In this document: piece after piece, positions 25,740 through 37,533 of the stretch | Layout of the letters: every line of letters starts with the position of its first letter | How positions within the stretch are numbered: position 1 is the stretch's first letter | The notes under the pieces: model-generated | Database searches by the model: none | Told to the model about the DNA's origin: nothing | Seen by the model: only the letters and a program-made list of their open reading frames with translations | Made by a program: the position numbers and the translations under genes | Assembly (NCBI RefSeq): GCF_003340495.1 | Contig: NZ_QASA01000001.1 | Coordinates: forward strand, 4,030,001-4,094,000 | Origin: Adhaeribacter pallidiroseus | GTDB lineage: Bacteria; Bacteroidota; Bacteroidia; Cytophagales; Hymenobacteraceae | Direction: 5' to 3' | Length of the DNA stretch: 64,000 nucleotides

Positions 25740-26933
25740 ATGTTCGACTATCTTATTGTTGGAGCTGGCTTTGCCGGAAGTGTATTGGCCGAACGCCTTG
25801 CTACCCGTTCTAATAAAAAAATATTAATTATCGATAAAAGACCGCATATTGCCGGTAATGCATTCGATCATTATAACGAAGAAGGTATCCTGGTTCATAA
25901 ATACGGCCCACACATTTTCCACACAAACTCTAAAGATGTTTTTGATTATCTATCGCAATTTACCGAGTGGCGTTCGTACGAACACCGGGTATTAGCTAGT
26001 GTAGATGGTCAGTTAGTACCTATTCCGATTAACCTGGATACTATTAATAAATTGTATGGTTTAAATCTTACTTCTTTTGAACTCGAAGATTGGTTTGAGT
26101 CCGTAGCCGAGCAAGTACCCGTAGTGCGCACTTCCGAAGATGTAGTAGTAAGCAAAGTAGGTCGCGAATTATACGAAAAATTCTTCCGGAACTATACCCG
26201 CAAACAATGGGGTATGGACCCATCAGAATTAGATAAATCGGTAACTTCCCGGGTACCTACCCGCACCAACCGCGATAATCGGTATTTTACGGATATGTAT
26301 CAGGCTATGCCGGCCAATGGGTTCACGTCTATGTTCGAAAAAATGCTGGCTCACCCGAACATTAAGGTAATGCTGAATACGGATTATAAAGAAATCATTG
26401 ATGTAATTCCGTTTAAAGAAATGATTTTTACCGGACCGGTTGATGAGTACTTCGACTATAAATTTGGTAAACTGCCTTATCGTTCGCTCGACTTTAAACA
26501 CGAAACGTTAAATACCGAGACTTTCCTGCCAACTGCGGTAGTAAATTATCCGAACGAACACGCGTATACCCGTATTACGGAGTTTAAGTATTTAACTGGC
26601 CAGAAGCACCCCAAAACCAGCGTGGTATACGAATATCCGCAAGCTGATGGCGATCCGTACTACCCCGTACCGCGCCCAGAAAATGCTGAATTGTATAATA
26701 AATACAAGAAGTTAGCCGATCAAACACCTAATGTTCATTTTGTAGGCCGTTTAGCTACTTATAAATACTACAACATGGACCAGGTGGTAGCCCAGGCGCT
26801 AACACTATACAAGAAGTTAACCGAGAAAACAGAAGAAGATAAATCTATTGCAGAAATTGAGAAGATCGTTATTAAAGGTAAGTCTTTAAACGGATCTACT
26901 ATCAAAATCTCCAGTAAAAATGGCGATCATTGA
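25740..26933 (+). CDS. glf: UDP-galactopyranose mutase
   Basis: A 397-residue flavoenzyme that interconverts UDP-galactopyranose and UDP-galactofuranose. The FAD-binding motif IVGAGFAGSVLAERLA is at the N-terminus; the family signatures GPHIFHT, RKQWGMDPSELD and GRLATYKYYNMDQV are all present. It is slightly longer than E. coli Glf (about 367) by a C-terminal Lys/Ser-rich tail. Its last 14 bases overlap the start of the GH1-RmlD fusion gene, and it follows the glycosyltransferase gene by 55 bases, so the three form an operon for a galactofuranose-containing product. Confidence 0.96.
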   Translation: MFDYLIVGAGFAGSVLAERLATRSNKKILIIDKRPHIAGNAFDHYNEEGILVHKYGPHIFHTNSKDVFDYLSQFTEWRSYEHRVLASVDGQLVPIPINLDTINKLYGLNLTSFELEDWFESVAEQVPVVRTSEDVVVSKVGRELYEKFFRNYTRKQWGMDPSELDKSVTSRVPTRTNRDNRYFTDMYQAMPANGFTSMFEKMLAHPNIKVMLNTDYKEIIDVIPFKEMIFTGPVDEYFDYKFGKLPYRSLDFKHETLNTETFLPTAVVNYPNEHAYTRITEFKYLTGQKHPKTSVVYEYPQADGDPYYPVPRPENAELYNKYKKLADQTPNVHFVGRLATYKYYNMDQVVAQALTLYKKLTEKTEEDKSIAEIEKIVIKGKSLNGSTIKISSKNGDH

Positions 26934-29169
26934 TTTATGGGGCGGAGTTGAATGTAGTTGTAACCGGGTAGGAGAACAGTTCTTCGACCAGTTAAGCAGA
27001 AACGGTCATCTGAATCGGATTTCGGATCTGGACCTATTTGCCTCACTTGGAATTAAAAAATTACGCTATCCGGTACTTTGGGAGCAAGTCGCTCCTCAAA
27101 GTCTGGATCGGCCAGATTGGTTATGGCCGGATGAACGGTTACAACGTTTGCAGGAATTGCAAATTGAACCTATCGTGGGATTGGTACATCACGGCAGTGG
27201 TCCGGCCTACACCAGTTTAACCAGTAATAATTTTGCCCCTTTACTAGCCCAATATGCCGGCCTGGTAGCCGAACGCTACCCGTGGGTAAATTACTACACA
27301 CCCGTTAACGAACCACTTACCACGGCTCGTTTTAGCGGCCTTTACGGACTCTGGTACCCGCACGGTACTTCTGATCAGGATTTTGTACGGGCCTTACTCA
27401 ACCAGTTAAAAGGCACTAGACTAGCCATGCTGGCTATCCGACAGATAAACCCTAATGCTCAGTTAGTCCAAACCGAAGATTTAGGTGAAACGCATAGCAC
27501 CCATTCATTAGCTTACCAAGCTGCCTTCGAGAACGAACGCAGGTGGTTAAGCTATGATTTGCTATGTGGTAAGGTTACTCCGGAACATAATCTATATAAA
27601 TATTTAAAAAAATCGGGAGCAACTACCGAAGAATTACTGGAGTTTGTTGCATCTCCTTTGCCTCCGGATATTTTTGGTATTAACCATTATGTAACTAGTG
27701 AGCGGTACTTAGACGAGCATTTGTCCTTGTTTCCGTTGCATAGCCATGGCAGTAACGGGAAACATAAATACGCCGATGTGGAAGCAGTACGGGTTAAAGG
27801 TGTAGAACGTGCCGGGGTAAAAAGTTTGTTGCAGGAAGTCTGGCAACGCTACCAATCCCCCATTGCCATTACCGAAGCTCATTTATGCTGTACCCGCGAA
27901 GAACAAATGCGGTGGTTCATGGAAGTTTGGGAAGCAGCTACCGATTTAAAAAAAGCAGGTGTAAATTGCTTAGCTGTCACGGCCTGGGCTTTAATTGGCT
28001 CTTACGACTGGAATTCGCTGCTCACCCGGAGTAATGGCTTTTACGAAAGCGGCATATTTGATTTACGCATTGGTGATAAACCCTGGCCTACTGCTTTGGT
28101 GCCCATGCTGCAAAGTTTAAGTAGTACAGGGAATTACCAACACGATGTTTTAAAACATAAAGGTTGGTGGGACCGGGAAGAACGCTATGCCTACTATCAC
28201 GGTGAAAAGTACATTGCAAAACCAACCCACAAACCTATTCTGGACAAGAACCAACGGCCAATCCTCATTACCGGAGCTACTGGTACCCTGGGTAAAGCCT
28301 TTGGCAGAATATGTCAGGATCGTGGTTTGTCTTATGTTTTACTAAACCGCAAACAACTCGACATTACTAATCAGGCATCAGTAGAAGCCGCTATTATGCA
28401 ACATAACCCGTGGGCCGTTATAAATACAGCGGGTTATGTGCGGGTTGATGAAGCTGAAAAAGCACCGGAAGTATGCTACCGTGAAAATACAGCAGGTGCT
28501 ATTCTTTTAGCCGAAGCATGTAAGACGGCTGGTATTCAATTTTTAACTTTTTCTTCGGATTTAGTTTTTGATGGCGAGAAAGACGAACCTTACACCGAGG
28601 AAGATATCCCTAATCCACGGAACGTGTATGGGCGAAGTAAAGCCTTAGCCGAAAAGGAAATTTTTAAAATTTTACCAGAATCTCTGATTATCCGGACAAG
28701 CGCGTTTTTTAGTAGCTGGGATCGGTACAATTTTGTATATTTTGCCTTAAAATCTTTTCTGCAAGGTTTACCATTTGCAGCCGTTAATAATGTAAAAATT
28801 ACAGCTACCTACGTACCGGATTTGGTGCATACTTCCCTGAATTTGTTGATTGATCAGGCAAATGGCATTTGGCATGTAACGAACCAAGGATCTTATACCT
28901 GGGCAGAGTTAGCTCGATTAGTAGCGAATGTGGCCTTATTAAAAAATGTGGAGATAAAAGATCAACCGATAAGCTCTTTCCAGCTTCCGGCATACCGTCC
29001 TAAGAATTCTGTTCTGCAAAGTTCTAAAATCCGGTTAATGCCTACCATAGAAGATGCTTTGCACCGGTGTATACCGGCATTAATGCAGGAATTACTAAAA
29101 CATACCAAAACTTTAAAACCGGATTTGATAGACTCCGAAGAAAACCTGAGTAGAAAACTTAGTGGTTAA
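26920..29169 (+). CDS. fusion of GH1-type glycosidase and RmlD-type sugar reductase
   Basis: A 749-residue two-domain protein. Residues 1 to about 400 follow a glycoside hydrolase family 1 fold: acid/base Glu131 in TPVNEP and nucleophile Glu319 in AITEAH (the usual ITENG is changed after the Glu). Residues about 446-725 form an NAD(P)-binding domain of the dTDP-4-dehydrorhamnose reductase type: GATGTLG at 452-458, Ser546 in FSSDLVFDG, and Tyr570 with Lys574 in YGRSK. Both active sites look intact. It overlaps glf by 14 bases. The pairing of a glycan-cleaving domain with a deoxysugar reductase is unusual; a joint role in making or editing a galactofuranose/deoxysugar glycan is inference. No signal peptide is present. 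Confidence 0.9.
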   Translation: MAIIDLWGGVECSCNRVGEQFFDQLSRNGHLNRISDLDLFASLGIKKLRYPVLWEQVAPQSLDRPDWLWPDERLQRLQELQIEPIVGLVHHGSGPAYTSLTSNNFAPLLAQYAGLVAERYPWVNYYTPVNEPLTTARFSGLYGLWYPHGTSDQDFVRALLNQLKGTRLAMLAIRQINPNAQLVQTEDLGETHSTHSLAYQAAFENERRWLSYDLLCGKVTPEHNLYKYLKKSGATTEELLEFVASPLPPDIFGINHYVTSERYLDEHLSLFPLHSHGSNGKHKYADVEAVRVKGVERAGVKSLLQEVWQRYQSPIAITEAHLCCTREEQMRWFMEVWEAATDLKKAGVNCLAVTAWALIGSYDWNSLLTRSNGFYESGIFDLRIGDKPWPTALVPMLQSLSSTGNYQHDVLKHKGWWDREERYAYYHGEKYIAKPTHKPILDKNQRPILITGATGTLGKAFGRICQDRGLSYVLLNRKQLDITNQASVEAAIMQHNPWAVINTAGYVRVDEAEKAPEVCYRENTAGAILLAEACKTAGIQFLTFSSDLVFDGEKDEPYTEEDIPNPRNVYGRSKALAEKEIFKILPESLIIRTSAFFSSWDRYNFVYFALKSFLQGLPFAAVNNVKITATYVPDLVHTSLNLLIDQANGIWHVTNQGSYTWAELARLVANVALLKNVEIKDQPISSFQLPAYRPKNSVLQSSKIRLMPTIEDALHRCIPALMQELLKHTKTLKPDLIDSEENLSRKLSG

Positions 29170-29190
29170 AAGCAAAAAATTTTAAATGAA

Positions 29191-29223
29191 AGGCTATTCC
29201 TATTAAGGATAGCCTTTTTTGTT
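29191..29223 (+). terminator. terminator of the sugar cluster
   Basis: A 9-bp stem with one bulged T (AGGCTAT-CC with GGATAGCCT) and a 6-base loop, followed by TTTTTT, 22 bases after the fusion gene. Confidence 0.85.
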
Positions 29224-29251
29224 TAAGTATAACGGAAAGCTAATACCTTTG
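29218..29251 (+). promoter_or_regulatory. probable promoter of the Ldh-family gene
   Basis: TTTG at 29218-29221 is followed after 22 bases by TACCTTTG at 29244-29251, matching the Bacteroidota -33/-7 pattern. The -33 box overlaps the U-tract of the preceding terminator. The start codon lies 74 bases downstream of the -7 box. Confidence 0.5.
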
Positions 29252-29324
29252 CTTTGCTTTATTTACTTAATAGCTATAAATATAACGGAAGTTAAGTTGT
29301 TTATAGTTGCCTGAAATCAAACAC

Positions 29325-30389
29325 ATGATGTATTCGTACCAACACCTTTTTGCCTTTACGAAAGCAATTTTTAAAAATATCGGGTGCCCCGAAGAAGAAG
29401 CTGAATTAGCGACTGAAGTATTACTTTCCGCTGATTTAAGGGGCATTGACTCGCATGGAGTTGCCCGTTTAATTGGCTACGTACGGCTTTGGGAAAGTAA
29501 CCGTATAAATGCCACCCCGCGTGTACAAATTACCCACGAAACGCCCAGTACCGCTGTAATTGATGGTGATAGTGGCCTGGGTTTGGTAGTAGCCCCTAAA
29601 GCAATGGACGTTGCCATCCAAAAGGCGCAGGTAGCTGGTACAGGTTGGGTTTCGGTTAAAAATTCTAATCATTTTGGCATTGCTGGTTATCATGCCATGA
29701 AAGCATTACCGCACGATATGATTGGCATAGCTATGACCAATGCCAGCCCTTTAGTTGCTCCCACCAATTCTTTAGAACGCTTATTAGGCACTAACCCTAT
29801 TGCAGTAGCTATTCCGGCCAAAGAGCAACCTGCCTTTGTAGCCGATTTTGCCACTACAACGGCCGCCAATGGTAAGTTAGAAATATTGCAACGTAAAAAC
29901 CAAGAAGCTCCTATTGGCTGGATACAAGATGCTCAGGGTAATAACTCGACAAACCCAAATGAATTAAAAGCTGGAGGAGCCCTGATTCCCTTAGGCGGAG
30001 ATACTGGTAGTCATAAAGGTTACTGTTTAGGCGCTGTAGTAGATATATTTTCGGCGGTGTTATCAGGGGCAAACTATGGCCCTTGGGTACCTCCTTTCGT
30101 TAGTTTTTTACCATTGGCCACTAATCTGGTCGGCGATGGAATTGGTCATTTCTTTGGCGCTATGCGGATTGATGCCTTTCGGTCAGCGGATGAATTTAAA
30201 CTGCACATGGATAACTGGATTACTACTTTCCGTAATTCTAAAGCAAAATCTACTGGCTCACCGGTTTTGATCCCAGGTGATCCGGAGAGAGTCACTTCAG
30301 AGATACGTTTGCAAGAAGGTATTCCTTTGTTAGAACCCGTAGTAAAAGACTTACAAACTTTAGCCGAACGTTTTTCCTTGCGTTTCTAA
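29325..30389 (+). CDS. Ldh family (malate/L-lactate type) oxidoreductase
   Basis: A 354-residue NAD(P)-dependent 2-hydroxyacid dehydrogenase of the Ldh_2/YiaK/AllD family, which is unrelated to classical lactate dehydrogenase. Family landmarks: DLRGIDSHGVARL near residue 45 (catalytic His), VKNSNHFGIAGYHA, the GTNPIAVAIPA nucleotide-binding stretch, and DTGSHKGYCLGAVVDI. I chose the ATG at 29325 (a second ATG follows directly); a TTG 18 bases upstream is in frame but is less likely. The substrate could be malate, lactate, ureidoglycolate or a sugar acid. It stands alone, with its own promoter and a shared terminator. Confidence 0.9.
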   Translation: MMYSYQHLFAFTKAIFKNIGCPEEEAELATEVLLSADLRGIDSHGVARLIGYVRLWESNRINATPRVQITHETPSTAVIDGDSGLGLVVAPKAMDVAIQKAQVAGTGWVSVKNSNHFGIAGYHAMKALPHDMIGIAMTNASPLVAPTNSLERLLGTNPIAVAIPAKEQPAFVADFATTTAANGKLEILQRKNQEAPIGWIQDAQGNNSTNPNELKAGGALIPLGGDTGSHKGYCLGAVVDIFSAVLSGANYGPWVPPFVSFLPLATNLVGDGIGHFFGAMRIDAFRSADEFKLHMDNWITTFRNSKAKSTGSPVLIPGDPERVTSEIRLQEGIPLLEPVVKDLQTLAERFSLRF

Positions 30390-30396
30390 CCAAAAC

Positions 30397-30428
30397 AAAA
30401 AAGCTCTTCTTTTACAGGAGAGCTTTTT
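30397..30428. terminator. bidirectional terminator
   Basis: A 10-bp stem (AAAAAGCTCT with AGAGCTTTTT) sits between the convergent Ldh-family and L,D-transpeptidase genes, with a U-run in both directions, so it can end both transcripts. Confidence 0.85.
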
Positions 30429-30440
30429 AAAATTTAAGAC

Positions 30441-31268
30441 TTAAATAATCGTGTTTCCAGATTGCGTATAATAAGCTAAAGCTGTTTCCGCATCCAGATA
30501 ATCCGAATTATACTCTTTCTTATCTGCATGAATAAAAAGACAAGTTTTACCTTTTACTTCATCAATTATTTCGGAATAATTTTCCATGGGCAAAGCAGGA
30601 CACCCCTGGCTACGACCTAAACGTCCGTGTTGGGCAATAAATGCATCGCTTACGTAATCGGCTCCGTGCATTACCACACAACGTTCCAGCGCATTAGTAT
30701 TAAAATCTTTATCCATCCCCACCAGCTTCAACGATTTACCATGCTTACCTTGGTAAATATTTTGGGTTACGTAAAAGCCTAAACTACTTTTTTCGGAGCT
30801 AATGGTATTATCAAACTCTTCGGCTAAGTTAGCGCCAGAGTTTTTACCGTGAGCCACTAAAGAATTATAAACTACTTTTTTGGAAGCTAAATCAATTACC
30901 CACAAACGTTTCTCGGTAGATGCCTTATTAAAATCAACAATGGTCAACAATTTTTTATCGGATAGCTGGCCTTGTGCTTTTAGATTAAGATAACCCAATA
31001 GAGCTTCGTTAAAAACGTTTAATGATAAACCGGTTTGCTCTAAACCAATCTCTTCGTAGATTTTGTATACATCCACCTGAAAGGCAGCAAACCGGATCGC
31101 TTCTGAAGTAGCCGCCGATAAATGCGTTTTTTCCGTTTTACTGTCGTTACTACCGGCTGGTAGCGAAAAATGCGCAAAGAAAAAAGGTGCCAAAAAAGGG
31201 ATAATGCGCCTAATCCGACGATTACCTTTCTTTACTTTCCGGATAATACCTTTATTTTCCTGTACCAT
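30441..31268 (-). CDS. murein L,D-transpeptidase catalytic domain protein
   Basis: A 275-residue protein with a basic N-terminus (KVKKGNRRIRR) followed by a hydrophobic stretch (IPFLAPFFFAHFSL), acting as signal or anchor. The catalytic part carries CVVMHGADYVS and GRSQGCPALP, giving the His and nucleophilic Cys of the YkuD-like family found in Bacteroidota. Such enzymes form 3-3 crosslinks in peptidoglycan or attach proteins to it, in the periplasm. It is a single gene ending at the bidirectional terminator; an FtsB-like division gene lies upstream behind its own terminator. Confidence 0.88.
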   Translation of the reverse strand: MVQENKGIIRKVKKGNRRIRRIIPFLAPFFFAHFSLPAGSNDSKTEKTHLSAATSEAIRFAAFQVDVYKIYEEIGLEQTGLSLNVFNEALLGYLNLKAQGQLSDKKLLTIVDFNKASTEKRLWVIDLASKKVVYNSLVAHGKNSGANLAEEFDNTISSEKSSLGFYVTQNIYQGKHGKSLKLVGMDKDFNTNALERCVVMHGADYVSDAFIAQHGRLGRSQGCPALPMENYSEIIDEVKGKTCLFIHADKKEYNSDYLDAETALAYYTQSGNTII

Positions 31269-31596
31269 TTCTTTATCTATTTACTAGAGAAAATTAGTTC
31301 TTACCAATAGTATTAAACTTTATATACGTTTTCAAACGATTAAGTCCTGTAACGTTGTTACTATTGAGTTGTACAATTCAAATATTGTAAGTTCTAAACG
31401 ACATTTTCCCCCGCAAAGTTCAAGTATTCATATCTGACACCTTGGTCTAGAGTAGCTTCATAGCAGTAAAAAGCCTAAATGGCAAGCGCTGCTCAACAAA
31501 ACATTCATTTCAATTTTTTAAATTTATTGTTTTCTATGTCTATAAAACAACAAAAAAAGCTCTGGTACAAACAGAGCTTTTTTTTAATTTAAAAAA
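31269..31596. other. 328-bp intergenic region
   Basis: It separates two minus-strand genes and contains the FtsB-gene terminator (31552-31584). The remaining 280 bases are AT-rich, presumably with the transpeptidase promoter; I see no clear promoter match and no small gene. Confidence 0.5.
31552..31584 (-). terminator. terminator after the FtsB-like gene
   Basis: A perfect 13-bp stem (31552-31564 with 31572-31584) and a 7-base loop, ending in seven T on the minus strand, 13 bases past the stop codon. Confidence 0.9.
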
Positions 31597-31902
31597 TTAT
31601 TTCTTTTCAGGTTTCTTCTTTACCAAAATAAAGACTTCTTCCGTAGGCCGTTTCATATAATATTTTTCCCGGGCGTATTTTTCTAATAGTTCCGGGTTGC
31701 TCATCAGTTCGGTACGATCTTTCTGAACTTCGGCTATTTTTTGAACGTAGTATTCTTTATCTGTTTCTAAATCATTCAGTTTTTTGCTCATCTGGTATTG
31801 CGTTACAAAATCATTGGCGTCGAAAAAAACCATCCAAATCAGAAAAGTAACTGTTGATATAAAATAAAAACTTCTGATAAATCGAGGCAACCGTATCCGC
31901 AT
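31597..31902 (-). CDS. FtsB/DivIC-like septum formation initiator
   Basis: A 101-residue bitopic membrane protein: a short basic N-terminus (RIRLPRFIR), one membrane span at about residues 11-28, a coiled coil with heptad-like spacing at about 35-70, and a conserved end NPELLEKYAREKYYMKRPTEEVF. This is the FtsB/DivIC pattern; the protein joins FtsL and FtsQ/DivIB in the divisome. It lies downstream of eno, as ftsB does in E. coli, but a strong terminator separates the two here. Confidence 0.88.
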   Translation of the reverse strand: MRIRLPRFIRSFYFISTVTFLIWMVFFDANDFVTQYQMSKKLNDLETDKEYYVQKIAEVQKDRTELMSNPELLEKYAREKYYMKRPTEEVFILVKKKPEKK

Positions 31903-31916
31903 ACACCAAATATATT

Positions 31917-31956
31917 AAAAAAAACAGGACGGCAAAACTAAATATTTACCGTCCTG
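31917..31956 (-). terminator. terminator after eno
   Basis: An 8-bp GC-rich stem (CAGGACGG at 31925-31932 with CCGTCCTG at 31949-31956) is followed on the minus strand by eight T, 20 bases past the enolase stop. The FtsB-like gene must therefore have its own promoter or depend on readthrough. Confidence 0.88.
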
Positions 31957-31976
31957 CTCATCTAAATTTTAAAAAA

Positions 31977-34437
<2,461 letters not shown>

Positions 34438-34460
34438 AAATCTAGATTTTTGCAAAAATA

Positions 34461-34490
34461 AAAAAGGGATATGATTAAATCATATCCCTT
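34461..34490 (-). terminator. terminator of the S10/spc/alpha ribosomal cluster
   Basis: An 11-bp stem (34464-34474 with 34480-34490) with a 5-base loop is 33 bases past rplQ and continues on the minus strand into TTTTT. It ends the long ribosomal transcript before carA. Confidence 0.88.
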
Positions 34491-34522
34491 CTAGTATATC
34501 TTAACTATAAACAATCACTTAT

Positions 34523-35050
34523 TTAAACTTCTTCGTTAGTTGAATTTAAAGTTTCTAAATTATCAGCAGACACCGAAGGTTCAGCAGAACTCTGTGAAGA
34601 ACTAACTGCGGGGCTATCTTTCTTTTTACCACCTCTTCTTCTCGTTCTGGTTCTGGACTCTGTAGCACTTGCACTAGCACCTAGCATAGCGTCATTGTAA
34701 TCAACTAGTTCTATAATGCACATGTCAGCGTTATCTCCCAAACGGTTTCCAGTTTTCAAAATACGAGTATATCCTCCGGGCCGATTAGCGATTTTGCCAG
34801 AAATTTGGTCAAAAAGCTCTTTCAAAGATTCCTTATTTTGCAAATAAGAAAATATTGTTCTTCTAGAATGCGTAGTATCACTTTTAGATTTAGTTAAAAG
34901 AGGTTCTACGTATTTTCGCAACGCTTTTGCTTTAGCAACGGTGGTAGTAACGCGTTTGTGCAAGATTAGTGATGATGCCATATTAGACAACATCGACTTA
35001 CGATGAGCGGATGTTCTGCCTAAATGATTTATTTTTTTACCGTGTCTCAT
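34523..35050 (-). CDS. rplQ: 50S ribosomal protein L17 with C-terminal extension
   Basis: A 175-residue L17. The first 120 residues are the family core ([35 protein letters not shown]). The remaining 50 or so residues form a Ser/Thr/Glu-rich tail with an Arg-rich patch ([12 protein letters not shown]) not found in E. coli L17 (127 residues). L17 binds domain III of 23S rRNA near the exit tunnel. It is the last gene of the ribosomal cluster, 5 bases after rpoA, and is followed by a terminator. Confidence 0.97.
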   Translation of the reverse strand: MRHGKKINHLGRTSAHRKSMLSNMASSLILHKRVTTTVAKAKALRKYVEPLLTKSKSDTTHSRRTIFSYLQNKESLKELFDQISGKIANRPGGYTRILKTGNRLGDNADMCIIELVDYNDAMLGASASATESRTRTRRRGGKKKDSPAVSSSQSSAEPSVSADNLETLNSTNEEV

Positions 35051-35055
35051 TTTTA

Positions 35056-36045
35056 TTAATCTTCATCTAATTTGTATTTGGACAGATCCATTCCAAAATT
35101 CAATCCTTTTTCTTCTACCAGGTTTTCCAATTCCGTAAGAGATTTCTTTCCAAAATTCCTAAATTTCATCATATCCTGCATATCAAGCTGCACTAAATCG
35201 CCCAGAGTTTTAATATCAGCTGCTTTTAAGCAATTATAAGCTCGAACTGAAAGATCCATATCATGCAAAGGCGTTTTTAAAACCTTGCGCATGTGCAACA
35301 TTTCTTCATCTACAGCTTCTTCCTCCTCGGGCTTTGCCGTTTCAAAAGTCATAGTATTGTCAGAGAACAACATAAAATGTTGAATCAAAATATGAGCGGC
35401 ACCTTTTAAAGCTTCCTCCGGGTGAATGGAACCATCCGTTTGAATATCTATGGAAAGCTTCTCATAATCCGTTTTTTGTTCAACCCGGGTATTTTCAATG
35501 CTATACTTTACATTCTTAATAGGTGTAAAAATGGCATCAATAGCTATTTGCCCAAAAACTTGTTCATTTGGTTTATTCTCATCTGCTGGAACATACCCAC
35601 GACCTTTCTGAAGAGTTAATTCAATTTCAAAATTAACGGAAGGTTCCAGATGGCAAATTACTAGATCCGGATTTAGAACCTGAAAACCATTAGTAAATCT
35701 ATTAATATCTCCAGCCTGGAAGGTATTCTTATTTGAAATGGTAACGGTAATTTTGTCTTCAGTAGCTTCGTTCACTTTTTTGAATCGCACCATTTTCAAA
35801 TTGAGGATAATTTCGGAAATATCCTCCAATACTCCTTCGATAGTTGAAAACTCATGCAAAACCCCAGGGATCCGAATAGCTGTAATAGCATAACCTTCTA
35901 ATGAAGACAATAATATTCTTCTTAGAGCATTACCTATAGTTACACCGTATCCTTTTTCCAAAGGTTTAAATTCAAATTGACCATGAAAGTCGTCAGCTTT
36001 TTCCATGACAACCTTTTCTGGCATTTGAAAGGCTAATATTGACAT
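35056..36045 (-). CDS. rpoA: RNA polymerase subunit alpha
   Basis: A 329-residue alpha subunit. The N-terminal domain (about 1-235) dimerises and seats beta and beta-prime; [18 protein letters not shown] is the conserved assembly motif. After an acidic linker ([10 protein letters not shown]) the C-terminal domain holds [15 protein letters not shown] and [12 protein letters not shown], which contact UP elements and activators. It sits between rpsD and rplQ as in the classical alpha operon. Confidence 0.98.
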   Translation of the reverse strand: MSILAFQMPEKVVMEKADDFHGQFEFKPLEKGYGVTIGNALRRILLSSLEGYAITAIRIPGVLHEFSTIEGVLEDISEIILNLKMVRFKKVNEATEDKITVTISNKNTFQAGDINRFTNGFQVLNPDLVICHLEPSVNFEIELTLQKGRGYVPADENKPNEQVFGQIAIDAIFTPIKNVKYSIENTRVEQKTDYEKLSIDIQTDGSIHPEEALKGAAHILIQHFMLFSDNTMTFETAKPEEEEAVDEEMLHMRKVLKTPLHDMDLSVRAYNCLKAADIKTLGDLVQLDMQDMMKFRNFGKKSLTELENLVEEKGLNFGMDLSKYKLDED

Positions 36046-36086
36046 ATATTGTAATATTATAGTTATGATTAATTAAGTTCGAAAGC

Positions 36087-36692
36087 TTATTTAGAATAAA
36101 GCTCAACGATTAATTGTTCTTGAATTTTTTCTGGTATCTGATCCCTCTCTGGTTCAGATACAAATTTACCTACCATCTCTTTGCCATCCCACTCAAGCCA
36201 GTTAAATTGACGAGCATTACGGGCACTTAAACTAGTGGTGATTGCCTCTAAAGACTTAGATTTTTCACGTACTCCAATAGTTTGACCTGGTTTTAAGCTG
36301 TAGGAAACTATATTTACAAGCTCACCGTCAACTAAAATGTGCTTGTGCAAAACTAATTGACGTGCTGCTCTTCGGGATGGAGCTATTCCTAAACGGTATA
36401 CAGTATTATCTAACCTTGCTTCTAACAAACGAAGTAAGTTTTCCCCGGTTATACCTCCTTTACGATGTGCCTTATCAAACAAGTTTGCAAATTGCTTTTC
36501 TAATACTCCGTAAAGGTATTTTGCCTTCTGTTTCTCCATTAACTGAACCGCATATTCAGATTGCTTTTTTCTGCGACCTCTACCGTGCATACCTGGAGGG
36601 TAAGCTTTCTTTTGCAAAGCTTTACTTGCCCCAAATATAGGTTCATTAAATCTTCTTGAAATTTTGGTCTTTGGACCAGTGTATCTTGCCAT
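36087..36692 (-). CDS. rpsD: 30S ribosomal protein S4
   Basis: A 201-residue S4 that nucleates 16S rRNA 5' domain assembly and helps in decoding fidelity. The N-terminus [15 protein letters not shown] and the S4 RNA-binding domain ([19 protein letters not shown]) are clear. It has no zinc-binding cysteines. In other bacteria S4 represses the alpha operon; no leader structure can be assigned here. It lies between rpsK and rpoA. Confidence 0.98.
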   Translation of the reverse strand: MARYTGPKTKISRRFNEPIFGASKALQKKAYPPGMHGRGRRKKQSEYAVQLMEKQKAKYLYGVLEKQFANLFDKAHRKGGITGENLLRLLEARLDNTVYRLGIAPSRRAARQLVLHKHILVDGELVNIVSYSLKPGQTIGVREKSKSLEAITTSLSARNARQFNWLEWDGKEMVGKFVSEPERDQIPEKIQEQLIVELYSK

Positions 36693-36738
36693 TTTATTAA
36701 TTAGTCAGGAAAATAAGTTCGTCAATTATTCTAACTTA

Positions 36739-37131
36739 TTAAACTCTTCTTCTTTTAGGTGGTCTACAACCATTATGCGGAAGAGGAGTTACGTCTTTGA
36801 TAGTTGTAACTTCAATTCCTGCACCTTGCACTGTTCTGATGGCAGATTCTCTACCTGCCCCAGGACCTTTTACAAAAACTTCCGCTTTGCGCATTCCTAG
36901 CTCATGTGCTACTCTAGCACAATCAGAAGCAGCCATCTGAGCGGCATATGGAGTATTCTTTTTAGAACCTTTAAATCCCATTTTACCAGCAGAAGCCCAA
37001 GAAATAACTTGCCCGTTGTTATTTGTAATTGAAATTATAATGTTGTTAAAAGATGCTTTGATGTGTACTTGTCCCATTGACTCTACAACAACTACACGTT
37101 TCTTAGCTTTATCTTTTCTTTTTTGAGCCAT
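36739..37131 (-). CDS. rpsK: 30S ribosomal protein S11
   Basis: A 130-residue S11, located on the platform of the small subunit near the E site. Core motifs [31 protein letters not shown] and the conserved end [15 protein letters not shown] are all present. The N-terminal Lys-rich lead ([11 protein letters not shown]) is typical. It follows rpsM by 10 bases and precedes rpsD by 46. Confidence 0.98.
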   Translation of the reverse strand: MAQKRKDKAKKRVVVVESMGQVHIKASFNNIIISITNNNGQVISWASAGKMGFKGSKKNTPYAAQMAASDCARVAHELGMRKAEVFVKGPGAGRESAIRTVQGAGIEVTTIKDVTPLPHNGCRPPKRRRV

Positions 37132-37141
37132 ATCAAATTAA

Positions 37142-37519
37142 TTATTTAGTAGCCTTTTTCTTATTAGCAACTGTTTTCCGTTTCCCCTTACGAGTACGTG
37201 AATTATTTTTTGTCCTCTGACCTCTCACAGGCAAGCCTTTTCTATGTCGAAGACCTCTGTAAGATCCAATATCCATTAACCTTTTTATATGCAACTGCAC
37301 TTCGGATCTTAATACACCTTCAGTCTTATGCTCAGTTGCAATAACGTTACGAATGGCTCCAGCTTCTTCTTCTGTCCATTCACTTACTTTTTTATCCCAG
37401 CCTACACCAGCTTTGTTTAGTATTGATTGGGATGCTCTACGACCTATTCCATAAATATAGGTAAGTGAAATCTCCCCTCTCTTTTTATCTGGAATATCTA
37501 CTCCTGCTATTCTAGCCAT
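37142..37519 (-). CDS. rpsM: 30S ribosomal protein S13
   Basis: A 125-residue S13 of the small-subunit head, contacting the P-site tRNA and the L5/L31 bridges. [25 protein letters not shown] opens the protein and the basic tail [18 protein letters not shown] closes it, as in other bacteria. It is the first gene of the alpha part, 14 bases after rpmJ. Confidence 0.98.
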   Translation of the reverse strand: MARIAGVDIPDKKRGEISLTYIYGIGRRASQSILNKAGVGWDKKVSEWTEEEAGAIRNVIATEHKTEGVLRSEVQLHIKRLMDIGSYRGLRHRKGLPVRGQRTKNNSRTRKGKRKTVANKKKATK

Positions 37520-37533
37520 ATAAAATAATTATC

